A stretch of 64,000 nucleotides of DNA, taken from Streptomyces sp. NBC_01264 (GTDB taxonomy: Bacteria; Actinomycetota; Actinomycetes; Streptomycetales; Streptomycetaceae). The stretch is taken from assembly GCF_026340675.1 (NCBI RefSeq), contig NZ_JAPEOX010000001.1, positions 6,324,001-6,388,000 on the forward strand, given 5' to 3'. Shown here piece by piece: positions 31,769 to 41,297 of the stretch (its first letter is position 1; every line of letters starts with the position of its first letter). The notes beneath the pieces are model-generated. The model made no database searches, was not told the origin of the DNA, and saw nothing but the letters and a program-made list of their open reading frames with translations. The translations under genes were made by a program, and so were the position numbers.

Positions 31769-31853
31769 GACGGACCGAAGGGGCGAGGTACCCCAGCCGC
31801 CCCCGGCCGACCGGCCGGAACGACTAGACGAACAAGACGAGGAAGAAACCACC

Positions 31854-32228
31854 GTGCAACTCGAAGCGCACGCCCCGTCCGTACCGAAGACCCAGACCCT
31901 CTCCCCGCCCGCAGTAGTCCCGGAGGACTCCACCTTGACTCCCCTCACCGCGCTGACCGCGCTCGACGACGCCATCGAGAACCTCGGCGTGCCCGTCGCC
32001 TGTCGCACCTACGACCCCGAGGTCTTCTTCGCCGAGTCCCCGGCCGACGTCGAGTACGCGAAGTCCCTCTGCGGCACCTGCCCGCTGGTCGAGGCCTGCC
32101 TCGCCGGTGCGCTGGAGCGCCGCGAGCCCTGGGGTGTCTGGGGAGGCGAGCTCTTCGTCCAGGGTGTCGTCGTCGCCCGGAAGCGTCCCCGTGGCCGTCC
32201 GCGCAAGAACCCGGTTGTTGCGGCATGA
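31854..32228 (+). CDS. wblC: WhiB-like regulator WblC (WhiB7)
   Basis: 124-aa Fe-S transcription factor. The four cluster cysteines are in VACRTYDPE and SLCGTCPLVEAC, the GVWGGELF turn follows, and the C-terminal AT-hook RGRPRKN binds AT-rich DNA before -35 elements. WhiB7/WblC switches on intrinsic resistance to ribosome-targeting antibiotics. GTG at 31854 has GAGGAAG upstream. The next gene overlaps its stop. Confidence 0.95.
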   Translation: MQLEAHAPSVPKTQTLSPPAVVPEDSTLTPLTALTALDDAIENLGVPVACRTYDPEVFFAESPADVEYAKSLCGTCPLVEACLAGALERREPWGVWGGELFVQGVVVARKRPRGRPRKNPVVAA

Positions 32229-32557
32229 CCGCCAACGGAACCATCGACCGCCCCCTCACGCACGACCCCCTGAAGCAGGCCCTCATGTCCCCCCACGCCA
32301 CCACGAGCGAGCAGCCGCACGGCGCCGCCACCGCAGACTTCATCACCGCCGGCGCGAACACCTCGCGTCAGAACAGGACCCGCGAAATGCAACTCATCCC
32401 AGAAGCCCTGGCTCGTGCCCATATGGACGACCGCATGCGTGAGGCCGACGGCGAGCGTCTGGCCCTGCGCCTGGTCGCCGCGCGGCGCATGCAGCGTCGG
32501 GCCGAGCGCGTCTCGCTGCGCGCCCGGCGCGCGCTGGCCATGGCCGTCATGCACTGA
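32225..32557 (+). CDS. Hypothetical protein coupled to wblC
   Basis: 110 aa; its ATG overlaps the wblC stop (ATGA). The N-terminal half is low complexity, the C-terminal half a highly basic helix (RLVAARRMQRRAERVSLRARRA), perhaps RNA-binding. A start at 32388 (MQLIPEALARAHM) is possible. A very strong terminator follows, so it shares the wblC transcript. Confidence 0.65.
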   Translation: MTANGTIDRPLTHDPLKQALMSPHATTSEQPHGAATADFITAGANTSRQNRTREMQLIPEALARAHMDDRMREADGERLALRLVAARRMQRRAERVSLRARRALAMAVMH

Positions 32558-32586
32558 CTGAGAGCTGGAGACAGCTCGTAGGAAAC

Positions 32587-32624
32587 CACCGGGGGACCGG
32601 CCCGAAGGGGCCGGTCCCCCGGTG
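32587..32624 (+). terminator. Strong terminator of the wblC transcript
   Basis: CACCGGGGGACCGGCCC pairs perfectly (17 bp) with GGGCCGGTCCCCCGGTG around a GAAG loop. Confidence 0.85.
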
Positions 32625-32667
32625 CGTTGCGGACCTCTCCCCGGGCGCGCGGGGATATCGTCTGCAG

Positions 32668-32874
32668 GTGGACCAGCCGACTCCCCACCCGGCCCCGCCG
32701 GGAACCGAGGCCCCGCCCGTCGTCTGCGCGCGCTGCGGCGCCCAGTCCCCGGCCGGCCCCCCGCCCACGTGGACGTGCTCCGTGGAGAACGGGACCAGAC
32801 AGTACTTCTGCGTCGACTGCGCGCGTGCGAACCTCCGCGCCATCGAAGGCCGCCTCGACTCCGCCTGGTGGTGA
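32668..32874 (+). CDS. Zinc-ribbon protein, 68 aa
   Basis: A Pro-rich N-terminus followed by VVCARCGAQ...WTCSVENGTRQYFCVDCAR, a CxxC...C...CxxC zinc-ribbon-like core. GTG at 32668 with CTGCAGG upstream. Unknown function; probably a conserved Streptomyces small protein. Confidence 0.7.
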   Translation: MDQPTPHPAPPGTEAPPVVCARCGAQSPAGPPPTWTCSVENGTRQYFCVDCARANLRAIEGRLDSAWW

Positions 32875-32926
32875 GCGCCCGCCGTGACCGCCCGCCGGCG
32901 CCCGTGCGTGCCCGCCGCGTCCCGGC

Positions 32927-34258
32927 TCAGCCCTCTTCGGGCAGGAACCCCGGCAGCCAGGAGTCCAGTTCCTCGCGGAGCCTGACCGTGGCACCGAGCT
33001 GACACAGCACCCCGATGGTGCTCAGCGTCACCCGGTGGATCAGCAGGTAGGAGGGCGGCAGATTGATCTGCCGGCCCAACTGGTGCGCGGGGGAGCGGGG
33101 ATCGGCGATCCGCGCGGCCTGGCCGCGCAGCCAGGTCCGGGTGAAGGTGAACTCCTCGGCCTCGGCCGGTTCGAGCATCGGCCTCAGGTAGTCGAGCACC
33201 GCGTCGGCCTCCAGCTCGATGGAGTCGCGCACGAACCCCTCCCCGCGCAGGTGCCCGTAGACCCCCTCGGCGTCACCGTCCAGCGCCATCCGCAGCGAGC
33301 GGCCGATGGGCTTGGGCCAGCCGCCCGGCAACCGGTCGACCGTCCCGAAGTCCAGTACGCCCAGCCGCGTCCGGCCGTCCGCCCCGGCGATCAGCCGGAA
33401 GTTCCCCGGGTGCGGATCGGCGTGCAGCAGCCCGGTGCGCGCGGGGCCGGAGAAGAGGAACCGGGCCAGCAGCTGTCCGGCGCGGTCGCGCTCCTCCGGG
33501 GTGCCGTCGGCTATCACCTCCGACAGCGGAGTCCCCTCGATCCAGTCGGTCACCAGAACCTGGTCGCCCTGGTGCACCACGTCCGGCACGACCACGTGCT
33601 CGTCGCCGTCGAAGGCGTCCGCGTGCGTCCGCTGGGCCTCGGCCTCCAGCTCGTAGTCCAGCTCCTCCGAAACCCGGTCGCGCAGCTCCTTGATCAAGGG
33701 CTTGATGTCCATGCCCGGGATCAGCGGCCCGAGCAGCCCCGCGAACCGGCTCAGCTGCTTCAGGTCCGACAGCAGGGCCTCGCCGGCCCCCGGGTACTGG
33801 ACCTTGACAGCCACCTGGCGGCCGTCGTGCCACACCGCCCGGTGCACCTGCCCGATCGAGGCCGCCGCCGCGGGCTTGTCCTCGAACTCCTCGAACAGCT
33901 TCCGCCAGTCCGCGCCGAGCCGCTCCGCCAGCACCTGGTGCACGGTGGCCGCGGGCAGCGGCGGGGCCGCCTCCTGGAGCTTCGTCAGCGCGGCCCGGTA
34001 GGGCCCGGCGACCTCCTCGGGCAGCGCGGACTCGAAGACCGAGAGCGCCTGGCCGAATTTCATGGCGCCGCCCTTCAGCTCTCCCAGTACGCGGAACAGC
34101 TGCTCGGCGGTGCGCTGCTGGAGCTCGCGCGCCACTATCTCCGCCGACTTGCCGCCGATCCGCTTGCCGAGCCCCCAGGTGGCCCGGCCCGCTATGCCGA
34201 GCGGCAGCGCGGCCAGCTTGACGGTACGGGTGACCGCCTTCCGGGGAAGATCAGACAT
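32927..34258 (-). CDS. ABC1/UbiB-family atypical kinase
   Basis: 443 aa with all family signatures: KFGQ (67-70, the KxGQ motif), the Ala-rich loop PAAAASIGQVHRA, VAVKVQYPG, LLHADPHPGNF and LGVLDFGTVD. ABC1 proteins are ATP-binding kinase-like proteins linked to quinone metabolism and stress tolerance. ATG at 34258 has GGAGGGG just upstream. It corresponds to Rv3197, adjacent to whiB7. Confidence 0.9.
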   Translation of the reverse strand: MSDLPRKAVTRTVKLAALPLGIAGRATWGLGKRIGGKSAEIVARELQQRTAEQLFRVLGELKGGAMKFGQALSVFESALPEEVAGPYRAALTKLQEAAPPLPAATVHQVLAERLGADWRKLFEEFEDKPAAAASIGQVHRAVWHDGRQVAVKVQYPGAGEALLSDLKQLSRFAGLLGPLIPGMDIKPLIKELRDRVSEELDYELEAEAQRTHADAFDGDEHVVVPDVVHQGDQVLVTDWIEGTPLSEVIADGTPEERDRAGQLLARFLFSGPARTGLLHADPHPGNFRLIAGADGRTRLGVLDFGTVDRLPGGWPKPIGRSLRMALDGDAEGVYGHLRGEGFVRDSIELEADAVLDYLRPMLEPAEAEEFTFTRTWLRGQAARIADPRSPAHQLGRQINLPPSYLLIHRVTLSTIGVLCQLGATVRLREELDSWLPGFLPEEG

Positions 34259-34504
34259 GCGCCCCTCCATTTCCCAGACAGCTGAGCCGCAAGCGACGGT
34301 CCGGGGGAGTCCCCCGAAGGCCTTCCCGGCCAAAGGCATCCTGTCATGACCCCCTGCGCCCGCCCCGTCCGAGTGCCCTGCGCTCCAGCCCGGCACCCAG
34401 TGGGAATCCACCGGGTCGGCAGACGCCGCCGTCCTGCGTGGGCCAGCATGGACGGACGACGCACGGTGTACTCGTCGTGTGCGCGTCGGGGGAGGGGCAG
34501 GGGG

Positions 34505-37500
34505 ATGGCGGGGCGGGGGCCTTCGAGGCAGGAACTGATCCGGCGACGCCGTTCCGTCGGCTTCATCGGCAGACAGGGCGAGGTCAGCGCCTTCCGGGAG
34601 GCCCTCAGACAGCCCCCGGAGGAAGCGGCGCAGTTCCTCTTCCATGTCCGTGGCCCGGGGGGCGTCGGCAAATCGACCCTCGTACGGCACCTGGATTCCA
34701 TCGCCCGCGAGGCCGGGGCGGTCACCGCGTACGTGGACGAGTCGGTCGCGGACGTCATCGAGACGATGGAGGCCGTCAGCGCCCAGTTCGCCCAGCGCGG
34801 CCTGGCCATGAAGGCCTTCGACAAGCTGCTGGCCACCTACCGCCAGCGCCGGCACGAGGCCGACGCCGGACTCCTCACGGCCACCACCGGGCCCGACGCG
34901 GCGATCACGACCGCCCCGCCTCCGTCCCCTTCCAGCGTGATCGCCTCGCAACTCGGCCTCGTCGGGCTCGGCATGATCCCGGGAGCCGGCGCGCTCACGG
35001 GCGCCGTCGACCCGAACCAGGTGGCCATCGCCGCGGACCGGGTCAAGGCCCTCCTCAGCACCCGCCTGCGCAACCACGGAGATGTCGAACTGGTCCTCTC
35101 CCCGCTGGACGCGCTGACCCCGGTGTTCCTCGAGGAGCTCGCGGAGGTGGCACGCAAACACCCCTGGATCGTGCTGTTCTTCGACACCTACGAGCGCACC
35201 GGGCCCATGCTGGACACCTGGCTCCGCGATGTCCTGGGCAGCGAGCGCTACGGGGAGTTCCCCGCGAACGTGCTGGTCACCCTGGCCGGACAGTCGAAGC
35301 TGGCCGCCCGCACCTGGCAGGACTGGCACGACCTGGTCACCGACTGGCCGCTGGAGGTCTTCACCGAGCCCGAGGCGCGCCTCCTCCTCACCGGAAAGGG
35401 AATCACCGACGAGCGGGTCGTCGAAGTGATCCTGCGCCTGTCGGGCCGCCTCCCCGTCCTGGTCTCCACCCTGGCCGAGACGCAGCCGGGCAGCCTGGAG
35501 GAGCTGGAGGAGATCGGGGACCCCAGCGGCACCGCCGTCGAGCGGTTCCTCAAGTGGGTCCCCGACCCCGCCGGCAGGGCCGCGGCCCTGGCCTGCGCGT
35601 TCCCGCAGGAGCTGGACGAGGACGTCTACCGGGCGGCCGTCGAGGAGGAGGCGGCCGAACTCTTCGGCTGGCTCCGGTCGATGCCCTTCGTCACCGACCG
35701 GTCCGGCCACTGCCGCTACCACGAGGTGGTCCGCGGCGCGATGCTGCGCCTGCAGCGCAGGCAGTCCCCGATCCGGTGGGAGCAGCTCCACACCCGGCTG
35801 GCCGACGCCTTCCGGCTGCGCCGCGAGCGGTTGGAGGAGGCGCCGGCCCCGTCCGAGGGGTGGTGGTCGGACGAAACCTGGCGCGGCCACCGCCTCCAGG
35901 AGGCCTACCACCGCCTCTGCGCCGACCCCCGCACGGCTCTCCCGCCCCTCCTCCGCGACCTGGTCGACGCCTACGACCACGGCATCACCACCCTCCACCG
36001 CTGGACCGCGACCCTGACCGCGGCGGCCCGCGACACCGACTCCCCGGCTCTGACCCGCTGGTCCGAAGACCTCCGCGCGGCCCTCGACCAGCCCGCCCCG
36101 GGCACCGCGGCGCTGACCCTGCTCCTGACCCGGGCCGGACTCGACCACGAGGGGCGTGCCACCACCCTGATCCTGCGAGGCCGGGACCACCGCGTCGCCG
36201 AGGACTACGTGCAGGCCGTGGCCGACTACACCCAGGCCCTTGCTCTGGACCCCGGGGCGGTGCGTGCCCACCTCGGCCGGGCACTGACCCATCTGCTCAC
36301 ATCGAGCGACGACGAGGCGATCGCGGACTACACCCGGGTCATAGAAGTCGATCCCGGCCACGCTTCCAGCCTGATCGACCGCGGGATGCTGTACCGCTGG
36401 GCTGACAGGTACGAGGAATCCCTGGCCGACTTGAACCGCGCGGTGGAGACCGTCCCGGACGATCAGTGGGCGCTCGCCGAGCGCGGCGCCACGTATCACG
36501 CGATGGCCCGATACGAGGAAGCCCTGGCCGACTTCGCACGTGCCCTCGCGGCCCAACCTGCGCACGAGACCCTGACCTTGGTCCGCCGGGCCGACACCTT
36601 CGAGGCGATGGGGCGTCATGAGGAGGCGCTCGATGATTTCAGGAGTGCCATCGAGCTCTCCCCGGACTACGGCTGGGCCTATTTCGGCCGCGCTCACACC
36701 CTCCGCGATCTGGGACGGTACGAAGAGGCCTTGGCCGACTTCACGAGGGCCGTCGAATTGAGTCCTGACGACGCATCGACGGTAGCCGGGAGGGCCGACA
36801 CCTGCCGGGCGGTTGGGCGGTACGAGGAAGCACTGGTCGACTACACCCGGGCCATCGAACTCGACCCGGGCTACGGGTGGGCCTTCACCGGTCGTGCCGA
36901 CACCGCCTTGTCGTTGAGACGGTACGACGAGGCCCTGGCCGACTGCGGGCACGCCATCGCGCACGATCCGAACGCTCCGTGGGCCTTCTACCTGCGCGCG
37001 ACGGCGTGGATCGGGCTCGGCCGCTTCGACCGGGCGTGCACCGACTTCGACCAGGTTCACGCGCTCACCCCCGACGACAGCTGGGTCTTCAGGCGGAGGG
37101 GCGATTGCCGCATCATGCTGGGCACGTACGAGCAAGCCCTGACCGACTACAGTCGTGCGGTCGAGCTCCGACCCGGTGACGCCTCCACGCTCACCGCACG
37201 CGGTGCGACTCACCGCCTGCTCGGCCACTACGACGCGGCGTCCGCAGACCTCGCTCGCGCCAGCGAGCTCGACCCCGACGACGGGTGGACGCACTACGAG
37301 TCGGCTGTCGTCATGACCGCGCTTCAGCACCCGGACCGCGATCACCACCTGACGCGTGCGGTGGAACTGCTGAACTCTCCTGCTGCCGGCGAACGTTCTG
37401 CCTCCGAGGTGGGCGACCTCCTGCTCGTCCACTGCCTGTGGCTGCGCTGGGAGCAGGCCGAGCGGTACCTCGCGGAGTTTCTGGACGCCGCTCCGCCACC

Positions 37501-37648
37501 TGGACAGGTACGCGAGTTCGCCGTCGCTCTCCGCAGCCTCGTCCCCGTGGTCCCGTCGGCCGAGCCCCGGATCGAAGTGTTCTGCCAACTTCTTGAGGAG
37601 CAGCTCGCCGAGCCTCCCCAGCAGCCCCCTCACGCCCCCACCCCCTGA
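34505..37648 (+). CDS. P-loop ATPase with C-terminal TPR repeats (STAND-like)
   Basis: 1047 aa. Walker A GPGGVGKST (50-58), an acidic Walker B-like segment WIVLFFDTYERTG near 218, a winged-helix region, then about eleven 34-residue TPR units from roughly 556 to 932 (for example YEEALADFTRAVELSPDDAS). This layout is that of STAND signal-transduction NTPases, where repeats sense a partner and the NTPase switches an output. No N-terminal effector domain is visible. ATG at 34505 has GGAGGGG upstream. It overlaps the 3' end of the convergent ThiF-like gene by 19 bp. Confidence 0.8.
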   Translation: MAGRGPSRQELIRRRRSVGFIGRQGEVSAFREALRQPPEEAAQFLFHVRGPGGVGKSTLVRHLDSIAREAGAVTAYVDESVADVIETMEAVSAQFAQRGLAMKAFDKLLATYRQRRHEADAGLLTATTGPDAAITTAPPPSPSSVIASQLGLVGLGMIPGAGALTGAVDPNQVAIAADRVKALLSTRLRNHGDVELVLSPLDALTPVFLEELAEVARKHPWIVLFFDTYERTGPMLDTWLRDVLGSERYGEFPANVLVTLAGQSKLAARTWQDWHDLVTDWPLEVFTEPEARLLLTGKGITDERVVEVILRLSGRLPVLVSTLAETQPGSLEELEEIGDPSGTAVERFLKWVPDPAGRAAALACAFPQELDEDVYRAAVEEEAAELFGWLRSMPFVTDRSGHCRYHEVVRGAMLRLQRRQSPIRWEQLHTRLADAFRLRRERLEEAPAPSEGWWSDETWRGHRLQEAYHRLCADPRTALPPLLRDLVDAYDHGITTLHRWTATLTAAARDTDSPALTRWSEDLRAALDQPAPGTAALTLLLTRAGLDHEGRATTLILRGRDHRVAEDYVQAVADYTQALALDPGAVRAHLGRALTHLLTSSDDEAIADYTRVIEVDPGHASSLIDRGMLYRWADRYEESLADLNRAVETVPDDQWALAERGATYHAMARYEEALADFARALAAQPAHETLTLVRRADTFEAMGRHEEALDDFRSAIELSPDYGWAYFGRAHTLRDLGRYEEALADFTRAVELSPDDASTVAGRADTCRAVGRYEEALVDYTRAIELDPGYGWAFTGRADTALSLRRYDEALADCGHAIAHDPNAPWAFYLRATAWIGLGRFDRACTDFDQVHALTPDDSWVFRRRGDCRIMLGTYEQALTDYSRAVELRPGDASTLTARGATHRLLGHYDAASADLARASELDPDDGWTHYESAVVMTALQHPDRDHHLTRAVELLNSPAAGERSASEVGDLLLVHCLWLRWEQAERYLAEFLDAAPPPGQVREFAVALRSLVPVVPSAEPRIEVFCQLLEEQLAEPPQQPPHAPTP

Positions 37649-38736
37649 GCCACCGGGACCCGCGACGCCTCGCACGGGCAGTCCGGATGCGGATGTACCG
37701 GGGTGGACTCCCAGTGGAGGGCCGGGAGGGAGGCCTCCCAGCGGGTGGCCGTGGAGGCGGGGAGTTCGCCGTCGAGGAAGGACAGGGCGTGGGCCGCGGC
37801 CAGGCCGGCCACGGCGGTCGAGAGGCCGAGGTCGCAGGCGGCGGCGGTGCGGCGGCGGTGGGCGGAGCGCCACTGGACCAGCATGCGCGGCCAGGCCGGA
37901 TCCCGGTCGATCCGCTCGCGCTCCATGCAGCCCGCGCACGCCGTGGCTCCGGGGAGGACCAGCGGGCCCACCAGCCCGGTGCCCTCCAGCACCCCCGCGT
38001 AGAGGTGAGGGGTGCCGGTGGTGATCCAGTCGGACGCCGTCTGCGGATCGGGGGCCCAGGACTGCAGCCCGTCCCGGGGCGCGACCACCACCAGGGCCAG
38101 CCCCGGCTCGGGCCCCTCGCTCTCCCCGGCACGCGGTCCGCGTCCGGGCGCCGCGTCGCGGACCGCCGTCCGCGCGGCCTCGGCGCGCAGCCGTCCCACG
38201 CTGCCGGGGCCCAGACCGCCCGGCGCCACGTCCGCGGGCTGGGTCCGACCCCCGTCGAGCACCTCGACCCGGCCGATGCCCGCTCCGGCCAGGACCGAGG
38301 CGATCACCGCGCCCACCCGGCCGCTCCCGCGCACCTGAACCCGTATCACCCGGCGGGCGGCGACCCCCTGTAAGTCCCCGCCCGGCCGGGGGTGGACCAA
38401 GGACAGCGACCCCAGGTCCGGGCCGAGCCGCTCCAGGGTCTCCGGGCGGTCCCGCACCGCCTGGGCGCGGGGGCCGCCCGCCGTGGCGTCGTCGAGCAGC
38501 CCGGCCGCCGCCAGCCTGCGCACCACCTCGTCGACCCGGCCGTCCGGAAGCCCCATCCCCTTGCCCTCCGTCCGGAGCAGCTCCATGCCCCGCGTCCCGT
38601 CGATCAGGTCGAGGAGCGAGCCCGTCGCCGTGTCCACCGGGCCGAGCACCACCGCGTGGGCGGGCGTCACCCCGAATTGCACCGTCTGCAGATCCCGCCA
38701 TGCCCGTGCCAGCGCCGGCTTCACCTTCGGATACAT
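37630..38736 (-). CDS. ThiF/HesA-type adenylating-enzyme-like protein
   Basis: 368 aa. A Rossmann-type ATP-binding segment VRGSGRVGAVIASVLAGAGIGRVEVLD lies near 135, followed by PADV and GLGPGSVGRLRA; late zinc-site cysteines are in CAGCMERER and CPC. The N-terminal region may bind a leader peptide, as in TOMM cyclodehydratases. No precursor peptide or partner enzyme lies nearby. It corresponds in position to Rv3196. Some catalytic residues of active E1-like enzymes are not obvious, so activity is uncertain. Confidence 0.75.
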   Translation of the reverse strand: MYPKVKPALARAWRDLQTVQFGVTPAHAVVLGPVDTATGSLLDLIDGTRGMELLRTEGKGMGLPDGRVDEVVRRLAAAGLLDDATAGGPRAQAVRDRPETLERLGPDLGSLSLVHPRPGGDLQGVAARRVIRVQVRGSGRVGAVIASVLAGAGIGRVEVLDGGRTQPADVAPGGLGPGSVGRLRAEAARTAVRDAAPGRGPRAGESEGPEPGLALVVVAPRDGLQSWAPDPQTASDWITTGTPHLYAGVLEGTGLVGPLVLPGATACAGCMERERIDRDPAWPRMLVQWRSAHRRRTAAACDLGLSTAVAGLAAAHALSFLDGELPASTATRWEASLPALHWESTPVHPHPDCPCEASRVPVAQGVGA

Positions 38737-39002
38737 CGCGGTCCTCCCTCGATTCACGGTTCGATTCGCGCGCCGCATTCCCTGGGGCCGCGTCGCTTTC
38801 CGCAAGATTGCCCGGCCTGAGAAAAGCCTGCGCAACTTTGTCCACAGGTGGGGGGTATTAGGTATATGAAATGAATGGATGGGGTTCTTTGGGCTGCCCG
38901 TGCTCCGCCCCCGGCCCGCCCGTGCCGCCGACTGCGCATCGGTTCGTGTTCGACCCCGGGAGGGGCGGGACTTCCGCCGTGGCGAGCGGGTACCGTCATG
39001 GC

Positions 39003-39542
39003 GTGTCAGCCGATCCACCGCAGAGCGCCGTCGAAGTCCGCCGGAGCGCGCGCCGCCGAAGGACCGTGTCCGCCTACCGCGAGGGTGACCGTACGGTCGT
39101 CCTCATCCCTGCCCGGATGTCCGAGGCCGAGGAGCAGCGCTGGGTGGGCGTCATGCTCGACAAGCTGGCGGCCCAGGAGAGCAAGCGCACCCTCGGGGAC
39201 GCGGAACTCGCCGAGCGGGCCGGCCGTCTGTCCGAGCAGTACTTCGGCGGCCGCGCCCGCCCCCGCACGGTCCGCTGGGTCACCAACCAGAACACCCGCT
39301 GGGGCTCCTGCACCCCGGCCGAAGGCAGCATCCGGCTCTCGCACCGCATCCAGGCGATGCCGGAGTACGTCGTCGACTACGTGCTGCTGCACGAGCTGGC
39401 GCACCTCCTCGTGCCCGGCCACGGTCCCCGTTTCTGGGAACTGCTGGAGGCGTACCCGCGCACCGAGCGGGCGCGCGGGTACCTCGAAGGGGTCGTCGCC
39501 GCCGAACGCCTTCCGAAGGTTCCGGCCGCTCGCGAGGAATGA
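39003..39542 (+). CDS. YgjP/SprT-like zinc metallopeptidase
   Basis: 179 aa with the HELAHLLVPGHGPRFW motif (HExxH plus third His) and the preceding NTRWGSCT and IRLSHR segments typical of YgjP (DUF45) proteins. GTG at 39003 chosen from the frame. The upstream 265 bp is unusually AT-rich around 38855-38880 (GGTATTAGGTATATGAAATG), a likely promoter zone for the divergent genes. Confidence 0.85.
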   Translation: MSADPPQSAVEVRRSARRRRTVSAYREGDRTVVLIPARMSEAEEQRWVGVMLDKLAAQESKRTLGDAELAERAGRLSEQYFGGRARPRTVRWVTNQNTRWGSCTPAEGSIRLSHRIQAMPEYVVDYVLLHELAHLLVPGHGPRFWELLEAYPRTERARGYLEGVVAAERLPKVPAAREE

Positions 39543-39595
39543 TCCGCATTTACCCGCTATTTGTCCGGGATGTCATACCTCGTGATATGTACCGG

Positions 39596-39607
39596 GTCGG
39601 TACCGAC
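39596..39607. promoter_or_regulatory. Perfect palindrome upstream of the AIM24 operon
   Basis: GTCGGTACCGAC, with a flanking GTACCG copy at 39590, about 75 bp before the TerD/AIM24 start. Operator-like; regulator unknown. Confidence 0.45.
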
Positions 39608-39681
39608 TTGGCCGGATGTCCGAGGTTGGCGTTAGCCTGAGCGGCACGCATTCACAGTCGGGATGGGGGACGGTCTTACGT

Positions 39682-41286
39682 ATGGCCAGGGAATTCCAAC
39701 GCGGTCACAAGGCCAAAATCAGTGATCTGACGGCGGGCACGGACCTCTACGTGGGTGTCCAGATCGCCGGGCCCGGGCTCGCCATCGACATCAGCTGCTT
39801 CGGCCTCGACGTCAACGAACAGCTTTCGGACGACCGCTACTTCGTCTTCTTCAACCAGCCGAAGTCGCCGGAGGAGTCCATCCAGCAGCTCGGCGCGCAG
39901 GCCGGCGACACGGAATCCTTCCGGGTGACCCTGGACCGCATTCCGGCCAACATCCACAAGCTCTCCTTCGCCGCCTCGATCGACGGCGCCGGGCAGATGT
40001 CGCAGGTCGGACCCGGCTACATCCGCATCGTGGCGGGTGGCGAGGAGGTCGTCCGGTACTCCTTCTCGGGCTCGGAGTTCAGCACCGAGCGCGCGCTGAT
40101 GATCGGCGACTTCTACCTCAAGGACGTGTGGCGCTTCGCCGCCGTCGGCCAGGGCTTCGACGGAGGTCTCGCCGCGCTGCTCCAGAACTTCGGCGGCGAG
40201 GTCGCCGAGGAGGAGCAGCCCGCGCCGCAGGCGCAGGCCCCGGCCGGTGCCCCCGGCTTCGCACCGCCGCCGCAGGGCAGCGCCCCCGCACCGTCCTTCG
40301 GTGCTCCCGTCCAGGCGCAGCCCCCGGCCCCGGCGCCCTCCTTCGGTGCGCCGCCCCAGGCTCCGGCGCCCGCCCAGGCCCCCGCCCCGGCGCCCTACCA
40401 GCAGCCCGTCCACGCGGCCCCCACCATGGCCGCACCGACCGGTGCCCCCCTGGCCCCGCCCGCCCCCGCGCCCTACGGGCAGGTTCCGCCGCCCGCCCCG
40501 GCCCCCGTGCCGTACGGGCAGCAGCCGCAGCCCTCGTACGGCCAGGTCCCCGGCCAGCAGCAGCCCGCCTTCGGGCAGCAGCCCCAGGGCTACGGCCAGC
40601 CCGCCCAGGCGGTGCCCGCCGCCGGCGCCGGACTCGCCGCCGCCCTCCAGCCGTACAAGGAAGCCCCCACCGGAGTCCGCTGGACCCCGCAGAACCAGCA
40701 GCTCATGCGCGTCGACCTGGCCATGGGCGGCCAGGCCGTCCTCGCCCGCCAGGGCAGCATGGTGCTCTACCAGGGCAAGGTCGACTTCAGCTACAAGGGC
40801 GCGGGCTTCGCCGGCCGCGTCGTCGGCAACGCCACCGGCCAGGAGATGCAGCTGATGCGCTGCACCGGCCGCGGCCAGGTCTTCCTCGCGGAGAACGGCG
40901 CCCACCTGCACGCCATCGAGCTCCAGGGCGACGGCATCTGCGTCTCCGCCGAGAACGTCCTCGCCTTCGACGAGTCGCTCCAGCACGAGATCCGCCGCAT
41001 CGAGGGCCACGGCATCCCGGGCGGCGCGCTGTTCACGATGCAGTTCCAGGGCACCGGCACGGTGATCGTCAAGACGCACGGCGTGCCCGTCGTCCTGCCC
41101 GTCACCCCGACCACCTTCGCGGACAGCAACGCCATAGTCGCGTGGTCCTCGGCCGCCCAGGTGATCATCTCCAGCCAGGTCCGGCTGCGCCGAAACGCCT
41201 ACCCCGGCCACAGCGGGGAGACCGTGAACCTCCAGTTCCGCGGCGCCCCCGGCAACTTCATCGTCGTCCAGCCGTACGAGGTCTGA
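39682..41286 (+). CDS. TerD-like domain fused to AIM24 domain
   Basis: 534 aa. The N-terminal 180 residues form a TerD/TerZ-like calcium-binding domain (LYVGVQIAGPGLAIDISCF, DDRYFVFFNQPKSPE, RVTLDRIP). A Pro/Ala/Gln linker (about 195-330) joins it to an AIM24 beta-roll domain (MRVDLAMGGQAVLARQGSMVLYQG). Tellurite-resistance and AIM24 proteins are often linked to stress and envelope functions. ATG at 39682; first gene of a three-gene operon. Confidence 0.85.
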   Translation: MAREFQRGHKAKISDLTAGTDLYVGVQIAGPGLAIDISCFGLDVNEQLSDDRYFVFFNQPKSPEESIQQLGAQAGDTESFRVTLDRIPANIHKLSFAASIDGAGQMSQVGPGYIRIVAGGEEVVRYSFSGSEFSTERALMIGDFYLKDVWRFAAVGQGFDGGLAALLQNFGGEVAEEEQPAPQAQAPAGAPGFAPPPQGSAPAPSFGAPVQAQPPAPAPSFGAPPQAPAPAQAPAPAPYQQPVHAAPTMAAPTGAPLAPPAPAPYGQVPPPAPAPVPYGQQPQPSYGQVPGQQQPAFGQQPQGYGQPAQAVPAAGAGLAAALQPYKEAPTGVRWTPQNQQLMRVDLAMGGQAVLARQGSMVLYQGKVDFSYKGAGFAGRVVGNATGQEMQLMRCTGRGQVFLAENGAHLHAIELQGDGICVSAENVLAFDESLQHEIRRIEGHGIPGGALFTMQFQGTGTVIVKTHGVPVVLPVTPTTFADSNAIVAWSSAAQVIISSQVRLRRNAYPGHSGETVNLQFRGAPGNFIVVQPYEV

Positions 41287-41297
41287 GGGAGCCCCAC

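Noticed and set aside
32927..38845. Leftward frame of nearly 2000 codons reading through the ThiF, TPR and ABC1 regions
   Set aside because: Only its last 443 residues (the ABC1 kinase) are real; the rest is antisense to the TPR gene and out of frame with the ThiF-like gene.
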